Shown here: in pieces, positions 9,340 through 18,128 of the stretch | How positions within the stretch are numbered: position 1 is the stretch's first letter | How the letters are laid out: every line of letters starts with the position of its first letter | Assembly (NCBI RefSeq): GCF_001456115.1 | Contig: NZ_CP013264.1 | Span: forward strand, 1,940,501-2,004,500 | DNA from: Sphingobium baderi | GTDB taxonomy: Bacteria; Pseudomonadota; Alphaproteobacteria; Sphingomonadales; Sphingomonadaceae | Length of the DNA: 64,000 bases | Reading direction: 5' to 3' | Notes under the pieces: model-generated | Database searches by the model: none | Seen by the model: the letters and a program-made list of their open reading frames with translations, nothing else | What the model was told of the DNA's origin: nothing | Program-made: the position numbers and the translations under genes

Positions 9340-10293
9340 ATGGAAAAAGCTGAGCGCGTCAGTCATTTCCGAGAGAATATCGTTCTCTACGGCGCGTTGC
9401 TCGCCAATATCGGAATTGCGGTCGCGAAATTCGTGGCGTCGGCCTTCACCGGTTCATCTTCGATGCTGACGGAGGGTGTGCATTCGCTGGTCGACAGCGG
9501 CAATCAGGTGCTGTTGCTTTATGGTCAGGCCAAAGCTAAAAAGCCATCCGATACGGTACATCCTTTTGGCTATGGCAGGGAATTATATTTCTGGGCGTTT
9601 GTGGTGGCGATCCTGATATTTGCCGTCGGCGCGGGGGTGTCCGTCTATGAAGGCTGGGTGCATATCGGAAAGCCCGAGCCGCTCCGAGATCCCTATATGA
9701 ACTATGCCGTTCTGGCGGTTGCCTTTCTACTTGAAGGAACATCCTGGACGATCGCCGTTCGAGAGTTCGGCCGCAAGCGCGGGTCGAGCAGTTGGTGGCA
9801 ATCGATCAGGCGATCCAAAGATCCGGCAGGTTTTATCGTTCTGTTTGAGGATAGCGCCGCATTGGTCGGTCTGCTGTTCGCGGCAATTGGAGTTTGGGCG
9901 AGTCATCATTATGGCAATCCGCGTTTGGACGGGATCGCTTCGATCGCCATCGGCCTCGTTCTGGGGGGCGTGGCCATATTGCTGGCGCGCGAAGCTAAAG
10001 GCTTGCTGATCGGCGAAAGCGCCGATGGCACTCTTATCGGGACTGTTTGGCGATTGCTTGATGGGCGGCCGGAAATCACGGCAGTCAATCATATCCGCAC
10101 CATCCATACCGCGCCCGATGCCGTTTTCGTAGCGATCAGTGCAGACTTTGCCGACGACTTGCCCATGGGGCAGGCGGAAAGCCTGATCGAGGAAATGGAA
10201 AGCGCAATGAAGCAGGCCGTTCCCGAACTCACCTCCATCTACATCCGGCCCGAAAAGCGCGAAAACGCAGTCGTCCAGTCGCGCCCGACGTGA
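9340..10293 (+). CDS. Cation diffusion facilitator (CDF) family transporter
   Basis: A 317-aa inner-membrane exporter that exchanges divalent metal (Zn, Mn, Fe or Co) for protons. Family features: TM1 with ANIGIAVAKFVASAFTGSSSMLTEGVHSLVDS (residues about 21-52), the HPFGYGRE loop near residue 74 and a later DGIASIAIGLVLGG helix. A cytosolic C-terminal domain of about 90 residues carries HIRTIHTAPD. The start at 9340 matches the family; an earlier in-frame start at 9280 adds an unrelated stretch. Metal specificity cannot be decided: the TM2 site reads HSLVDS where Zn exporters usually have HxxxD. The stop codon lies in an 18-bp tandem repeat. Confidence 0.9.
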   Translation: MEKAERVSHFRENIVLYGALLANIGIAVAKFVASAFTGSSSMLTEGVHSLVDSGNQVLLLYGQAKAKKPSDTVHPFGYGRELYFWAFVVAILIFAVGAGVSVYEGWVHIGKPEPLRDPYMNYAVLAVAFLLEGTSWTIAVREFGRKRGSSSWWQSIRRSKDPAGFIVLFEDSAALVGLLFAAIGVWASHHYGNPRLDGIASIAIGLVLGGVAILLAREAKGLLIGESADGTLIGTVWRLLDGRPEITAVNHIRTIHTAPDAVFVAISADFADDLPMGQAESLIEEMESAMKQAVPELTSIYIRPEKRENAVVQSRPT

Positions 10294-10322
10294 TCGGGTG
10301 ATGAGACGTGATCGGGTGATGA
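10287..10322. repeat. Perfect 18-bp tandem duplication over a stop codon
   Basis: GACGTGATCGGGTGATGA occurs twice in direct succession (10287-10304 and 10305-10322). The first copy contains the TGA stop of the CDF gene at 10291-10293. It looks like a recent slippage or duplication event. Confidence 0.95.
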
Positions 10323-10786
10323 AATGTGCCATTCGGTCTCAAGACCATAATCCCGACCATTGATTTTTCAGTCGGAACTTCGCGGCGCGATGGACGGAAA
10401 ACAGAGAAGTTGCCAGCCGTGGTCGCTCCCCGTTGGTAGAGCAGAAAACGCGTCCACTCACCTGAGCGTCTGAGGCTTCTACAGGTTTTCCGTCATGATC
10501 GGGAAAGCAATTTTGTGATTTTTGCCGACTTCCTTCGCAACCGGCGACGCGATCAATTGTCGGCATTGGATCTTGAAGCACTTCTTGCGATACTCCTTTG
10601 TTGGATGCGCCCGCACTTAACGAACGTGGCCCGAAGGGAAATGCTGCGATTTCCGTGATGCTACGCCGCGCCGGCCAAATTGGTCGGTCATTGCGGGCGT
10701 CTGAACTTTTTTGCGGCTCGAGCCGTTTCCCAACCAGCAGCAGTCGTTCCATCCCGTCCGGCATCAATGCCTAGGAGGTTCCGACT
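10323..10786. other. Intergenic region, no supported gene
   Basis: About 460 bp between the CDF gene and the flavodoxin-like gene. A minus-strand frame of 142 codons is open here, but its composition is not protein-like and it resembles no family. AGGAGG at 10770-10777 region serves the downstream start. No tRNA, terminator or repeat beyond the tandem duplication was seen. Confidence 0.5.
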
Positions 10787-11467
10787 ATGTCACTCCGCGC
10801 CCTGCAGTTAAATTGCACGCTTAAATCCGATCCGGCCGAGACATCCTCAACAGATGCCATGATTGCCGTTCTGGCAAAGGCATTTGCAGATCGGCAGGTT
10901 GAGGTCAGCCAGACCGTCCGGGTCGCTACCCTCGACATAAAAGCGGGCGTCACATCCGATGAGGGCGATGGAGATGCCCGGCCCGCCTTGCGATCGAAAA
11001 TCCTCGACCATGATATATTGCTATTCGGTAGCCCGATCTGGATGGGGCAGGTCGGCAGCGTGGGCAAACGGGTGCTTGAGCGTATGGATGCCTTCCTTTC
11101 GGAAACCGATGAGCAAGGGCGGATGCCTAGTTATGGCAAGGTCGCCATGCCAGCGGTCGTCGGCAATGAAGATGGCGCTCACTTCTGTTCGGCCCAGATT
11201 TTCCAGGCTCTCAACGATGTCGGCTGGACTATTCCGTCGGTTGCGGCCTGCTATTGGGTTGGTGAAGCCATGGGATCGACCGATTTCAAGGATCTTCGGA
11301 AGGTAGCCCAAATGGTCGAAAAGACGGCGAAGATGGCGGCGTCCAATGCGGCGCACCTTGCCGCATTGCTGAAGTCGCAGCCCTACCCGAGCCGGTCGCC
11401 CCCTGTGGGAAGCGAGGATCGAATTTTCCCTTTTCGTGCGACCTTTTTGCCCGCTCGCGCGTATTGA
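10787..11467 (+). CDS. Flavodoxin-fold NAD(P)H-dependent FMN reductase-like protein
   Basis: A 226-aa protein with the flavodoxin/NQO fold. The N-terminus MSLRALQLNCTLKSDP matches the first strand and phosphate-binding loop. HDILLFGSPIWMGQVGSVGKRVLERMD (about residues 75-101) is the FMN-contacting region of the NAD(P)H:quinone/FMN reductase family. Such enzymes reduce FMN, quinones or azo compounds in the cytosol. An AGGAGG ribosome site precedes the ATG. It ends about 65 bp before egtB, so it may be the first gene of the ergothioneine transcript, although it is not a known Egt enzyme. Confidence 0.75.
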   Translation: MSLRALQLNCTLKSDPAETSSTDAMIAVLAKAFADRQVEVSQTVRVATLDIKAGVTSDEGDGDARPALRSKILDHDILLFGSPIWMGQVGSVGKRVLERMDAFLSETDEQGRMPSYGKVAMPAVVGNEDGAHFCSAQIFQALNDVGWTIPSVAACYWVGEAMGSTDFKDLRKVAQMVEKTAKMAASNAAHLAALLKSQPYPSRSPPVGSEDRIFPFRATFLPARAY

Positions 11468-11532
11468 TCGGGTCGAGGGGATTGGCCTCCTCACTCATAG
11501 CTATCGAAGCTGGAAAGGAGGGGCTAGCCGCC

Positions 11533-12822
11533 TTGAACACAAGTTCCACTCTTCGTCCCGCATCGTTGCCGGAACAGGATCTGGCTGAGCGTTTCCAGAC
11601 GGTTCGCGAACGCACGCTCGATCTTGTCGCCCCGCTTTCCGATGCAGATGCCAGCGCGCAATCCATGGTAGATGCCTCCCCCGCCAAATGGCATCTGGCG
11701 CACACGACATGGTTTTTCGAGATCTTCATTTTACGCGACCATCTGGAAGGCTATCGGCTGTTCAATGAGAGATGGCCCTTTCTTTTCAACAGCTATTATG
11801 AAGCTGAGGGCGCGCGTCAGGCCCGATCGCAGCGAGGGCTGCTGACGCGACCCGCTCTTGGCGAAGTCAGGCGGTTCCGGGAATATGTGGATCAAGCCGT
11901 GTTGACTGCGATCCCCTTTTTGGCGGAACGCTGCGGTGAATTGCTGGAGCTTGGCTTGCATCATGAGGAGCAGCATCAGGAATTGCTGCTGACCGACGTC
12001 AAGCACCTCTTTTCCTGTAATCCATTGGGCCCTGCATTATGGCCCATGCTTCCCGTGTCGATGGTCGGGGATGTTGCGGACTCGGGGTCAGCATGGCGTG
12101 AATTTTCCGGCGGACTCGTCGAAGTCGGGACCGATGGCGATGCCTTCGCCTTCGATTGCGAGCAACCCCGCCATAAGCATTTTCTGAATCCCTATGCCTT
12201 GGCCCGGCGAACCGTCACCAACGGCGAATGGATCGCCTTCATGGAGGATGGGGGTTACCGCAATCCTGCATTGTGGCTGGACGAAGGCTGGAACTGGGTA
12301 AAGGCGGAAGGAATCGAAAGTCCGCTTTATTGGCGATGCGAAGACGACGGGCATTGGATGCATTTCACGCTGGCGGGCTGGCAACCAGTCGATTCGGCCG
12401 CACCCGTCGTTCATATCAGCCTTTTCGAGGCGGATGCCTTTGCGGCCTGGTCAAGCGCGCGCCTGCCGACCGAGCAGGAGTGGGAACATGCTGCCCAAGG
12501 TCTCGATCCCGATGGCGGCATGCAGTTCGATGGCGAATATGAAGTAGGGCCGAGAGCCGCGTCAGACCCGAAAGGACTCAGCGAGATGTTCGGTTCTGTC
12601 TGGGAATGGACGGGATCGCCTTATCGGCCCTATCCCGGCTTTCGCGCGGCAAAGGGCGCTGTCGGCGAATATAATGGTAAGTTCATGAGCAACCAGTTCG
12701 TGCTGAAGGGCGGGAGCTTCGTTACTCCGCGGGGCCATATGCGCGGGAGCTATCGCAATTTCTTTCAACCCGAAAAGCGCTGGCAGTTCACGGGTCTTCG
12801 CCTTGCGAGGGATCTGACATGA
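11533..12822 (+). CDS. egtB: Ergothioneine biosynthesis sulfoxide synthase EgtB
   Basis: Nonheme-iron enzyme that joins trimethylhistidine (hercynine) to a thiol, usually cysteine or gamma-glutamylcysteine, with O2. The N-terminal half is a DinB-like four-helix domain with iron ligands in WHLAHT and in the HxxxHxE motif of LHHEEQHQELL. The C-terminal half is a formylglycine-generating-enzyme (FGE-sulfatase) domain containing VTNGEWIAFMEDGGY, RLPTEQEWEHAA and LKGGSF. The start is chosen at a TTG (11533) because AAAGGAGG lies about 10 nt upstream; the frame also allows an earlier TTG at 11464 overlapping the previous gene. It overlaps egtD by 4 nt (ATGA). Confidence 0.93.
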   Translation: MNTSSTLRPASLPEQDLAERFQTVRERTLDLVAPLSDADASAQSMVDASPAKWHLAHTTWFFEIFILRDHLEGYRLFNERWPFLFNSYYEAEGARQARSQRGLLTRPALGEVRRFREYVDQAVLTAIPFLAERCGELLELGLHHEEQHQELLLTDVKHLFSCNPLGPALWPMLPVSMVGDVADSGSAWREFSGGLVEVGTDGDAFAFDCEQPRHKHFLNPYALARRTVTNGEWIAFMEDGGYRNPALWLDEGWNWVKAEGIESPLYWRCEDDGHWMHFTLAGWQPVDSAAPVVHISLFEADAFAAWSSARLPTEQEWEHAAQGLDPDGGMQFDGEYEVGPRAASDPKGLSEMFGSVWEWTGSPYRPYPGFRAAKGAVGEYNGKFMSNQFVLKGGSFVTPRGHMRGSYRNFFQPEKRWQFTGLRLARDLT

Positions 12823-13805
12823 CTGCAGGCGCAGGTCTTCGGATTGTGGATATTGATGCAGAGGGCGTGAATATCGCCTTCCGTGAGGATGTGGTGAAGG
12901 GCCTTGCGGAGACCCAGAAGGCGATACCCGCGCGCTGGTTCTACGATCTGCGCGGATCGCAGCTTTTCGAGGAGATCACCCGCCTTCCCGAATATTATCC
13001 GACCCGCACGGAAACCGCTTTGTTGCGGGACAATGGGCCAGAAATCGCGAAAATGGCAGGTCCTGATCGGACAGTGGTGGAACTCGGATCGGGCAGTTCG
13101 GTCAAGACGCCTCTATTGCTCAGCGCCATCGCCCCCCGTGCCTATGTCCCCATCGACATTTCAGGCGAGTTTCTGCGGCAGTCGAGCCGGGATCTGGCGG
13201 AAAAATTTCCGGGCCTGCCGGTCATCCCGGTGGAGGCCGACTTCATGCGGAAGGTCGATTTACCCCCGCGCCTGATAGGCGAGAGCCTGTTAGGCTTCTT
13301 TCCCGGTTCGACCATAGGCAATTTCGTGCCCCACACCGCCATCGATCTTCTGCGTTCGATGCGCAATACGCTGGGGAGAAACGCCCAGTTGCTGATCGGC
13401 ATCGACCGTATCAAGCAAGTGGATCGCCTTCTTGACGCTTATGATGATGCGGAAGGGGTGACGGCTGCCTTCAACCTAAACCTGCTTCACCGGATCAACC
13501 GTGAACTGGGGGCCGACATTCCGGTAGACCAGTTTCGCCACGTCGCTCGCTGGAATGAAGGGTGGAGCCGCATCGAAATGCATCTGGAGGCGGTGAAGGA
13601 TGTTCGCTTTTCGCTTTGCGGGCGCAGCTTTTCCATGCGTGCAGGCGAAACAATCCATACCGAAAACAGTCACAAATATAGCCCCCGGCAGGCCATCTTG
13701 TTGTTGCACGCGAGCGGTTGGTCACCTCTTGTTCGCTGGACGGACGATCAGGACGATTTCCTGCTGTTTCTCGCTGAAGCAACGCAGTTCCGTTCAGCGC
13801 CCTAA
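12819..13805 (+). CDS. egtD: L-histidine N-alpha-methyltransferase EgtD
   Basis: Uses S-adenosylmethionine to trimethylate histidine to hercynine, the first step of ergothioneine synthesis. The 328-aa protein has the family start region ARWFYDLRGSQLFEEITRLPEYYPTRTE (about residues 37-64) and the SAM loop ELGSGSSVKT near 88-97. FFPGSTIGNF near 165 is also a conserved EgtD segment. The ATGA overlap with egtB implies translational coupling. Together the pair gives a compact egtBD operon; EgtC and EgtE homologues are not seen here, as in many proteobacteria. Confidence 0.95.
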   Translation: MTAGAGLRIVDIDAEGVNIAFREDVVKGLAETQKAIPARWFYDLRGSQLFEEITRLPEYYPTRTETALLRDNGPEIAKMAGPDRTVVELGSGSSVKTPLLLSAIAPRAYVPIDISGEFLRQSSRDLAEKFPGLPVIPVEADFMRKVDLPPRLIGESLLGFFPGSTIGNFVPHTAIDLLRSMRNTLGRNAQLLIGIDRIKQVDRLLDAYDDAEGVTAAFNLNLLHRINRELGADIPVDQFRHVARWNEGWSRIEMHLEAVKDVRFSLCGRSFSMRAGETIHTENSHKYSPRQAILLLHASGWSPLVRWTDDQDDFLLFLAEATQFRSAP

Positions 13806-13849
13806 AGGGAGTATCGCGACACGGTCGGCTTTTGTGCCCAAGGCAAGCT

Positions 13850-15097
13850 TCAATGATTGGGAAGGCCGTCGGCCGGGCTGAGCATCCCTTGGGTCGCATC
13901 AGGCGACCGGATATGTTCACGGCGGATGCCAAGACCCAGCAGACGCGCCGGTAGGCCCTGCAATGGCGGAATGGCTTGAAGAAGGCGCAGAATGGCAGGC
14001 GCACGGGGGGCCTGATTACGCATCGCCGCACCTATGACGCTGCGGTGCACGATGCGCTGGACGGCCTGTATCACTTTCACCGGGAACATTCGCCGCCGCT
14101 CCACTTCATGCAGAAGCGGATCGGGATCGGCGCCTTTGGAAAGCGGCCCCGCAAGGATATTGGCGGCAGCTACCGCATCCTGAATCGCCAGATTGATGCC
14201 GACGCCGCCAACCGGTGACATGGCATGTGCGGCATCGCCTATCGCCAGAAGGCCGGGGCGGTGCCAGCGCGTCAGGCGATCAAGCGACACGGTCAGTTGT
14301 TTGACGTCATCCCATTGGTTGATCGCCCCGATATACCCTGCAAGTGCTGGGACGGTCGCTGCAACGTCGTTTCGAAAGCGTGGGATGCCAGCGGCACGAA
14401 CGACTTCGGCCGACCCTTTTTCGATCACGCGCGCGCATTGGAAATAATCGCCTCGGTCGATTGTGACGATCATCTCGCCCCGGTCGACATAGCCTTGCGT
14501 TCGGTTGTCCGGCGTCCTTTCCTTGGGTATTCGGAACCACAACACGTCTATGGGCGCCTTCAGGTCCCGACGGGGAAGCTCGGCGGCGTCTCGCAGAACG
14601 GAGTTCCGCCCGTCGGCAGCGATCACCAGTGATGCCCGGATCGATTCGCCGCTCGCGAGCCGTATGCCTTCGATCCGTTGCGGCCCGTGCAGCAAGCCGG
14701 TCACCTCTTCGCCCATCTGCATGGAAAAGGCAGGCAGCGTGTGCGCTTGTTCGGCCACGAAATCGAGGAAATCCCATTGCGGCATCATTGCGATGAACTT
14801 TGCCCGGCCCGGCAGGCGACGAAAGTCGGCGATCTGGTAGGCCCGGCCGGCGATAACGGCTCCGATGGACGGCACCTTATCATGATTGCGAGCGAGCAAT
14901 ATGTTGAGGAGGTTCAATTCGTCAAAGAGGTCGAGTGTCGAGGGATGGACCGTGTCGCCCCTGAAGTCCCGAAGAAAATCGGTGTGTTTTTCCAGGACTA
15001 ATGTGCGAACACCTGCCCGCGCAAACAGCAGTCCAGCCATCATCCCCGCTGGGCCGCCGCCAACGACTATGACCGGAAGAGCGCTGTCCTTTGTCAC
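13850..15097 (-). CDS. FAD-dependent aromatic-ring-type monooxygenase
   Basis: A 415-aa group A flavoprotein monooxygenase (PHBH/UbiH type). FAD-binding GxGxxG appears as VVGGGPAGMMAGLLFARAG at residues 10-28, the DG motif as VIAADGRNSVLRDAA near 155-169, and the GD motif as IGDAAHAMSPVGGVGINLAIQDA near 285-307. Such enzymes hydroxylate aromatic or quinone-like substrates with NAD(P)H and O2. The start codon is GTG. It converges on egtD and is followed upstream by a TetR regulator on the same strand, which may control it. The substrate is unknown. Confidence 0.85.
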   Translation of the reverse strand: MTKDSALPVIVVGGGPAGMMAGLLFARAGVRTLVLEKHTDFLRDFRGDTVHPSTLDLFDELNLLNILLARNHDKVPSIGAVIAGRAYQIADFRRLPGRAKFIAMMPQWDFLDFVAEQAHTLPAFSMQMGEEVTGLLHGPQRIEGIRLASGESIRASLVIAADGRNSVLRDAAELPRRDLKAPIDVLWFRIPKERTPDNRTQGYVDRGEMIVTIDRGDYFQCARVIEKGSAEVVRAAGIPRFRNDVAATVPALAGYIGAINQWDDVKQLTVSLDRLTRWHRPGLLAIGDAAHAMSPVGGVGINLAIQDAVAAANILAGPLSKGADPDPLLHEVERRRMFPVKVIQAVQRIVHRSVIGAAMRNQAPRAPAILRLLQAIPPLQGLPARLLGLGIRREHIRSPDATQGMLSPADGLPNH

Positions 15098-15161
15098 GAA
15101 AACAAGCTTACCTCGCCTTTGCTTTCTGGTCCATGGCCTGAAGCTTACACCTGCGTTTCAC

Positions 15162-15839
15162 TCAAGTGCCTGCCATGGCGATGAAGATATCCCACATCCG
15201 GTCGAAATCCTCCCTGATCCGCGTTTCGGTCCAGGGTTCCGCACTGGTGAGGGCCTGCCAACGGGGGCCCTCCGTCACTAGCCGCAAGAGCGCGGTGCGC
15301 CACAGGTCTATGGGCGCCGGTTTCAACATGCCGGCCGCCTGCGCGGATGCGATGCGCCGATCCACCTGGTCGGCGAGTTCACTCGGCAAAGACGGGATCG
15401 CCGACATCTCCTTCCGCATGGCGGCGGATGCTCCCCATATCACGATACGCTGCAGGTCGATCGCGGTAGGGCTGGTCACGAAACGGCAATAGGCTTCGGC
15501 TGTCCGGCGTAGCGCCACCAGCGGATCGTCCGATGGCAGGATGGCAGCGTCGGCCTGTGCTTCCAGTTGTGCGATCTGCAGGCGAAGAACGTGGTCGAAC
15601 AATTGCCGCTTGTCCCCATGTCGCCGATAGACCGCGCTGCGTGTTAGTCCCGCCGCGCGGGCAATTCGTTCGATCGAAGCTCCGGCGAAGCCCATGTCCC
15701 GAAATTCCGCTAGCGCCGCCTTCAACACGGCTTGATCGAGGTCGCTGGCCTCATGCGATGATGGACGTCCTGTGCGCCGCCGGGTCGTTGCGGGGACTGA
15801 GCGAACTGAAATCGATCTGGAAGAAGATTTTTCGGGCAT
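15162..15839 (-). CDS. TetR/AcrR family transcriptional regulator
   Basis: A 225-aa one-component regulator. The N-terminal helix-turn-helix is GASIERIARAAGLTRSAVYRRHGDKRQLFDHVL (about residues 53-85), preceded by a basic, low-complexity tail. The C-terminal ligand domain is TetR_C-like. The frame opens at a GTG (15854), but the ATG at 15839 has AGGTGAG just upstream. It lies between the FAD monooxygenase (same strand) and the CrtI-like oxidoreductase (opposite strand), so it could repress either from the intergenic gap at 15840-15962. Confidence 0.88.
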   Translation of the reverse strand: MPEKSSSRSISVRSVPATTRRRTGRPSSHEASDLDQAVLKAALAEFRDMGFAGASIERIARAAGLTRSAVYRRHGDKRQLFDHVLRLQIAQLEAQADAAILPSDDPLVALRRTAEAYCRFVTSPTAIDLQRIVIWGASAAMRKEMSAIPSLPSELADQVDRRIASAQAAGMLKPAPIDLWRTALLRLVTEGPRWQALTSAEPWTETRIREDFDRMWDIFIAMAGT

Positions 15840-15962
15840 CGGCTCACCTGTCACAGCAAGGCAAAAGATTGCAATGCGATAAACGCGACATATTGTCGCT
15901 TTTTTATTCCCTTATGCGTAATCCACCGCTAGCATCCGGCCATCCAGTCGGGAGTAGAATAT

Positions 15963-17552
15963 ATGTCTGAGTCCTATGATGTCGTTATTGCCGGCGCTGG
16001 CCACAACGCATTGATAACAGGGAGCTACCTCGCAAAAGCTGGTCTGTCCGTTTGCATTGTTGAGCGCAAGGAAAAGGCTGGCGGTAGTGTCGCGACCACG
16101 GAGGACTTTACCGGCAAAGGCTTTCATCAGGACGTCTGTTCGGTGTCGCATTCGATGCTCATGGGCAACCCGCTTATCCGCAATGATGAATTGGAGCTGA
16201 TTTCGAAGTTCGGGTTGGAATATGCCAATCCGGAAAAGATGACAGTCCTGTATTTCGACGATGACACACATCTGGAATTCTGGAGCGATCTCGATCGCAC
16301 CTGCGCGTCGATGGCGAAGATTTCACCCAAGGACGCGGACAATTTCCGCCGCTTCTGTACCCAGGTCGACCAGACCATGGATATGTTGGTGATGGGTATG
16401 TATTCGGTGCCGCCATCCCCCGGCATGCAGGCAATGATGATGGATGCAACGCCTGAGGGGCAGGAGATGATGCGGTTGCAGGCGATCAGCGCCTGGGACT
16501 TGATCTGTGAATGGATTGAAAATCCAAAGATCAGGATCGCGCTCGCCCGCTATGCGTCGGAAGCTATGCTCAATCCCTTTGATAATGGGACGGGCTTCGG
16601 CTTCTACGTGATCCTGCCCTATATGTATCGTTTCGGCACCGGCATCTGCATTGGAGGATCAGGTGCGCTTGCTGAAGCGCTTGGGCGCTGTTTCATTGCT
16701 CATGGAGGGGTCATCAGGCTCAACAGCGAAGTAAAGGAAATCCTGATCGAAAGCGGCGAGGCGAAGGGCCTCATCCTGACCAATGGCGAAACGATCAGGG
16801 CGAACAAAGCAGTGGTGGCCGGCCTGCATATCGCGCAAATCTTCCCGCATATGGTGCCCGGCTTTGAACTGCCGCCCGGTTTCCAGCACCGCGTTGACAC
16901 GCTTAAATATGCCGACTTTCAACCGATGACGGTCCATCTGTCGCTCAATGAGCCGCTGGATTTCAAATATGGCAATGGGATCGAGGATTATTTCTGGGTC
17001 GAACGCTGCCATTCCGATGTGGAGGAATTCCGCCGGGGTTTCCAGAATCTGCAATATGGCATTCCCGATCGCAATTTCGCTTGTTGGGTCCAGCAGTTCC
17101 GGGCCGATCCCAGCCGCGTGCCGGAGGGCAAGGGAACCGTCCATATTTATGCGTTCATGCCGCTCGACCTCAAGGAAGGCGGCCGCGAGAAGTGGGACGA
17201 GATTGGCGCGGAGATTGCTCAGGGCTTCATTGACGATCTGCGCGAACAGGTCACCAACCTCACCGATGACAATATCATCGCAACGCATTTCATGACGCCG
17301 CTGGACATCACGCGCTACAATACGTCGCTGGTCAACGGGGATATTCAGCATATCGGTTTTTTCAGCTGGCAGTTGGGCGGCAACCGACCGGTGCCGGGCT
17401 GGGGCCAGTACCGTATGCCCGTGCCCAAGCTTTACATGACGGCGGGCTCCACTCATCCGGGCGGTGGCGTCACAGGCGGCCCGGGTCGCAATGCAGTGCA
17501 GGTCATCATGGAGGATCTGGGACTGGATTTCGAAAAGGTTTCGTCAAACTAA
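15963..17552 (+). CDS. CrtI/PYROXD2-like FAD amine oxidoreductase
   Basis: A 529-aa flavoprotein of the phytoene-desaturase-like superfamily. The N-terminal dinucleotide-binding segment is DVVIAGAGHNALITGSYLAKAG (residues 6-27). The C-terminal FAD contact is AGSTHPGGGVTGGPGRNAVQ (about 495-514), a signature of the PYROXD2-type subgroup rather than carotenoid desaturases. No other carotenoid genes are near, so a role in degrading or dehydrogenating an alicyclic or aromatic compound is more likely than pigment synthesis. It starts the catabolic half of the window and is divergent from the TetR gene. Confidence 0.82.
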   Translation: MSESYDVVIAGAGHNALITGSYLAKAGLSVCIVERKEKAGGSVATTEDFTGKGFHQDVCSVSHSMLMGNPLIRNDELELISKFGLEYANPEKMTVLYFDDDTHLEFWSDLDRTCASMAKISPKDADNFRRFCTQVDQTMDMLVMGMYSVPPSPGMQAMMMDATPEGQEMMRLQAISAWDLICEWIENPKIRIALARYASEAMLNPFDNGTGFGFYVILPYMYRFGTGICIGGSGALAEALGRCFIAHGGVIRLNSEVKEILIESGEAKGLILTNGETIRANKAVVAGLHIAQIFPHMVPGFELPPGFQHRVDTLKYADFQPMTVHLSLNEPLDFKYGNGIEDYFWVERCHSDVEEFRRGFQNLQYGIPDRNFACWVQQFRADPSRVPEGKGTVHIYAFMPLDLKEGGREKWDEIGAEIAQGFIDDLREQVTNLTDDNIIATHFMTPLDITRYNTSLVNGDIQHIGFFSWQLGGNRPVPGWGQYRMPVPKLYMTAGSTHPGGGVTGGPGRNAVQVIMEDLGLDFEKVSSN

Positions 17553-17615
17553 GCCACCGGGCACGGCGCGGGATTTGTCGGTTCGGCGCCGCGCCGGGCG
17601 TGATAGGAACAGGGC

Positions 17616-17846
17616 ATGAAGGTATACAGCAAGGACGGCGTCGAGATGATGGACGTCAAGACGATCGAACTTGAAGGCGAAAAATTGGTCGTCAAAGGGA
17701 AGATGATGGGCGCGATGGCGGCCGTCATCCATATCAAACCTGAAGATATGTGGGAGGCTTTCGCTCTCTTTCCGATGAGCGTCAAGCTGCGCATGCCAGG
17801 CCTTTTGTGGAAGGGCTGGCGCGCCAGCCGGAAAAAAAGCGACTGA
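17616..17846 (+). CDS. Small conserved-looking protein of unknown function
   Basis: A 76-aa product starting MKVYSKDGVEMMDVKTIELEG, with two predicted beta strands followed by an amphipathic, Met-rich helix and a basic tail KGWRASRKKSD. It begins 63 bp after the CrtI-like gene in the same direction and could be cotranscribed. Codon use looks like its neighbours. I do not recognise the family. Confidence 0.6.
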   Translation: MKVYSKDGVEMMDVKTIELEGEKLVVKGKMMGAMAAVIHIKPEDMWEAFALFPMSVKLRMPGLLWKGWRASRKKSD

Positions 17847-18128
17847 AAACGACAGCGGTGCTGCCAGAAAAAACGGGGTCGATGGAACCTGCGCTACCGG
17901 TGGCACCGCTTCAGGGCGCAATATATGGCGCCTGTGGAGCTTAACGCAGGTTCGGCGGATAAGTTTGACCCGATGAATGAGCGTCGTTCGGCGGGCGAGT
18001 GCCAATATTGTCCGTCAAATTCGCCTGCGGAGATGCCAGTCAGTCTGGTTACGTTATCAAGGTGCTGGATATGTGGTCGGGCGCATCAGCGACGCAAGGA
18101 AGCAAAAGGTCAGATAGGACGGAACTGA

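Noticed and set aside
10339..10767. A 142-codon minus-strand frame in the gap before the flavodoxin-like gene
   Set aside because: Odd composition, no ribosome site and no recognisable fold.
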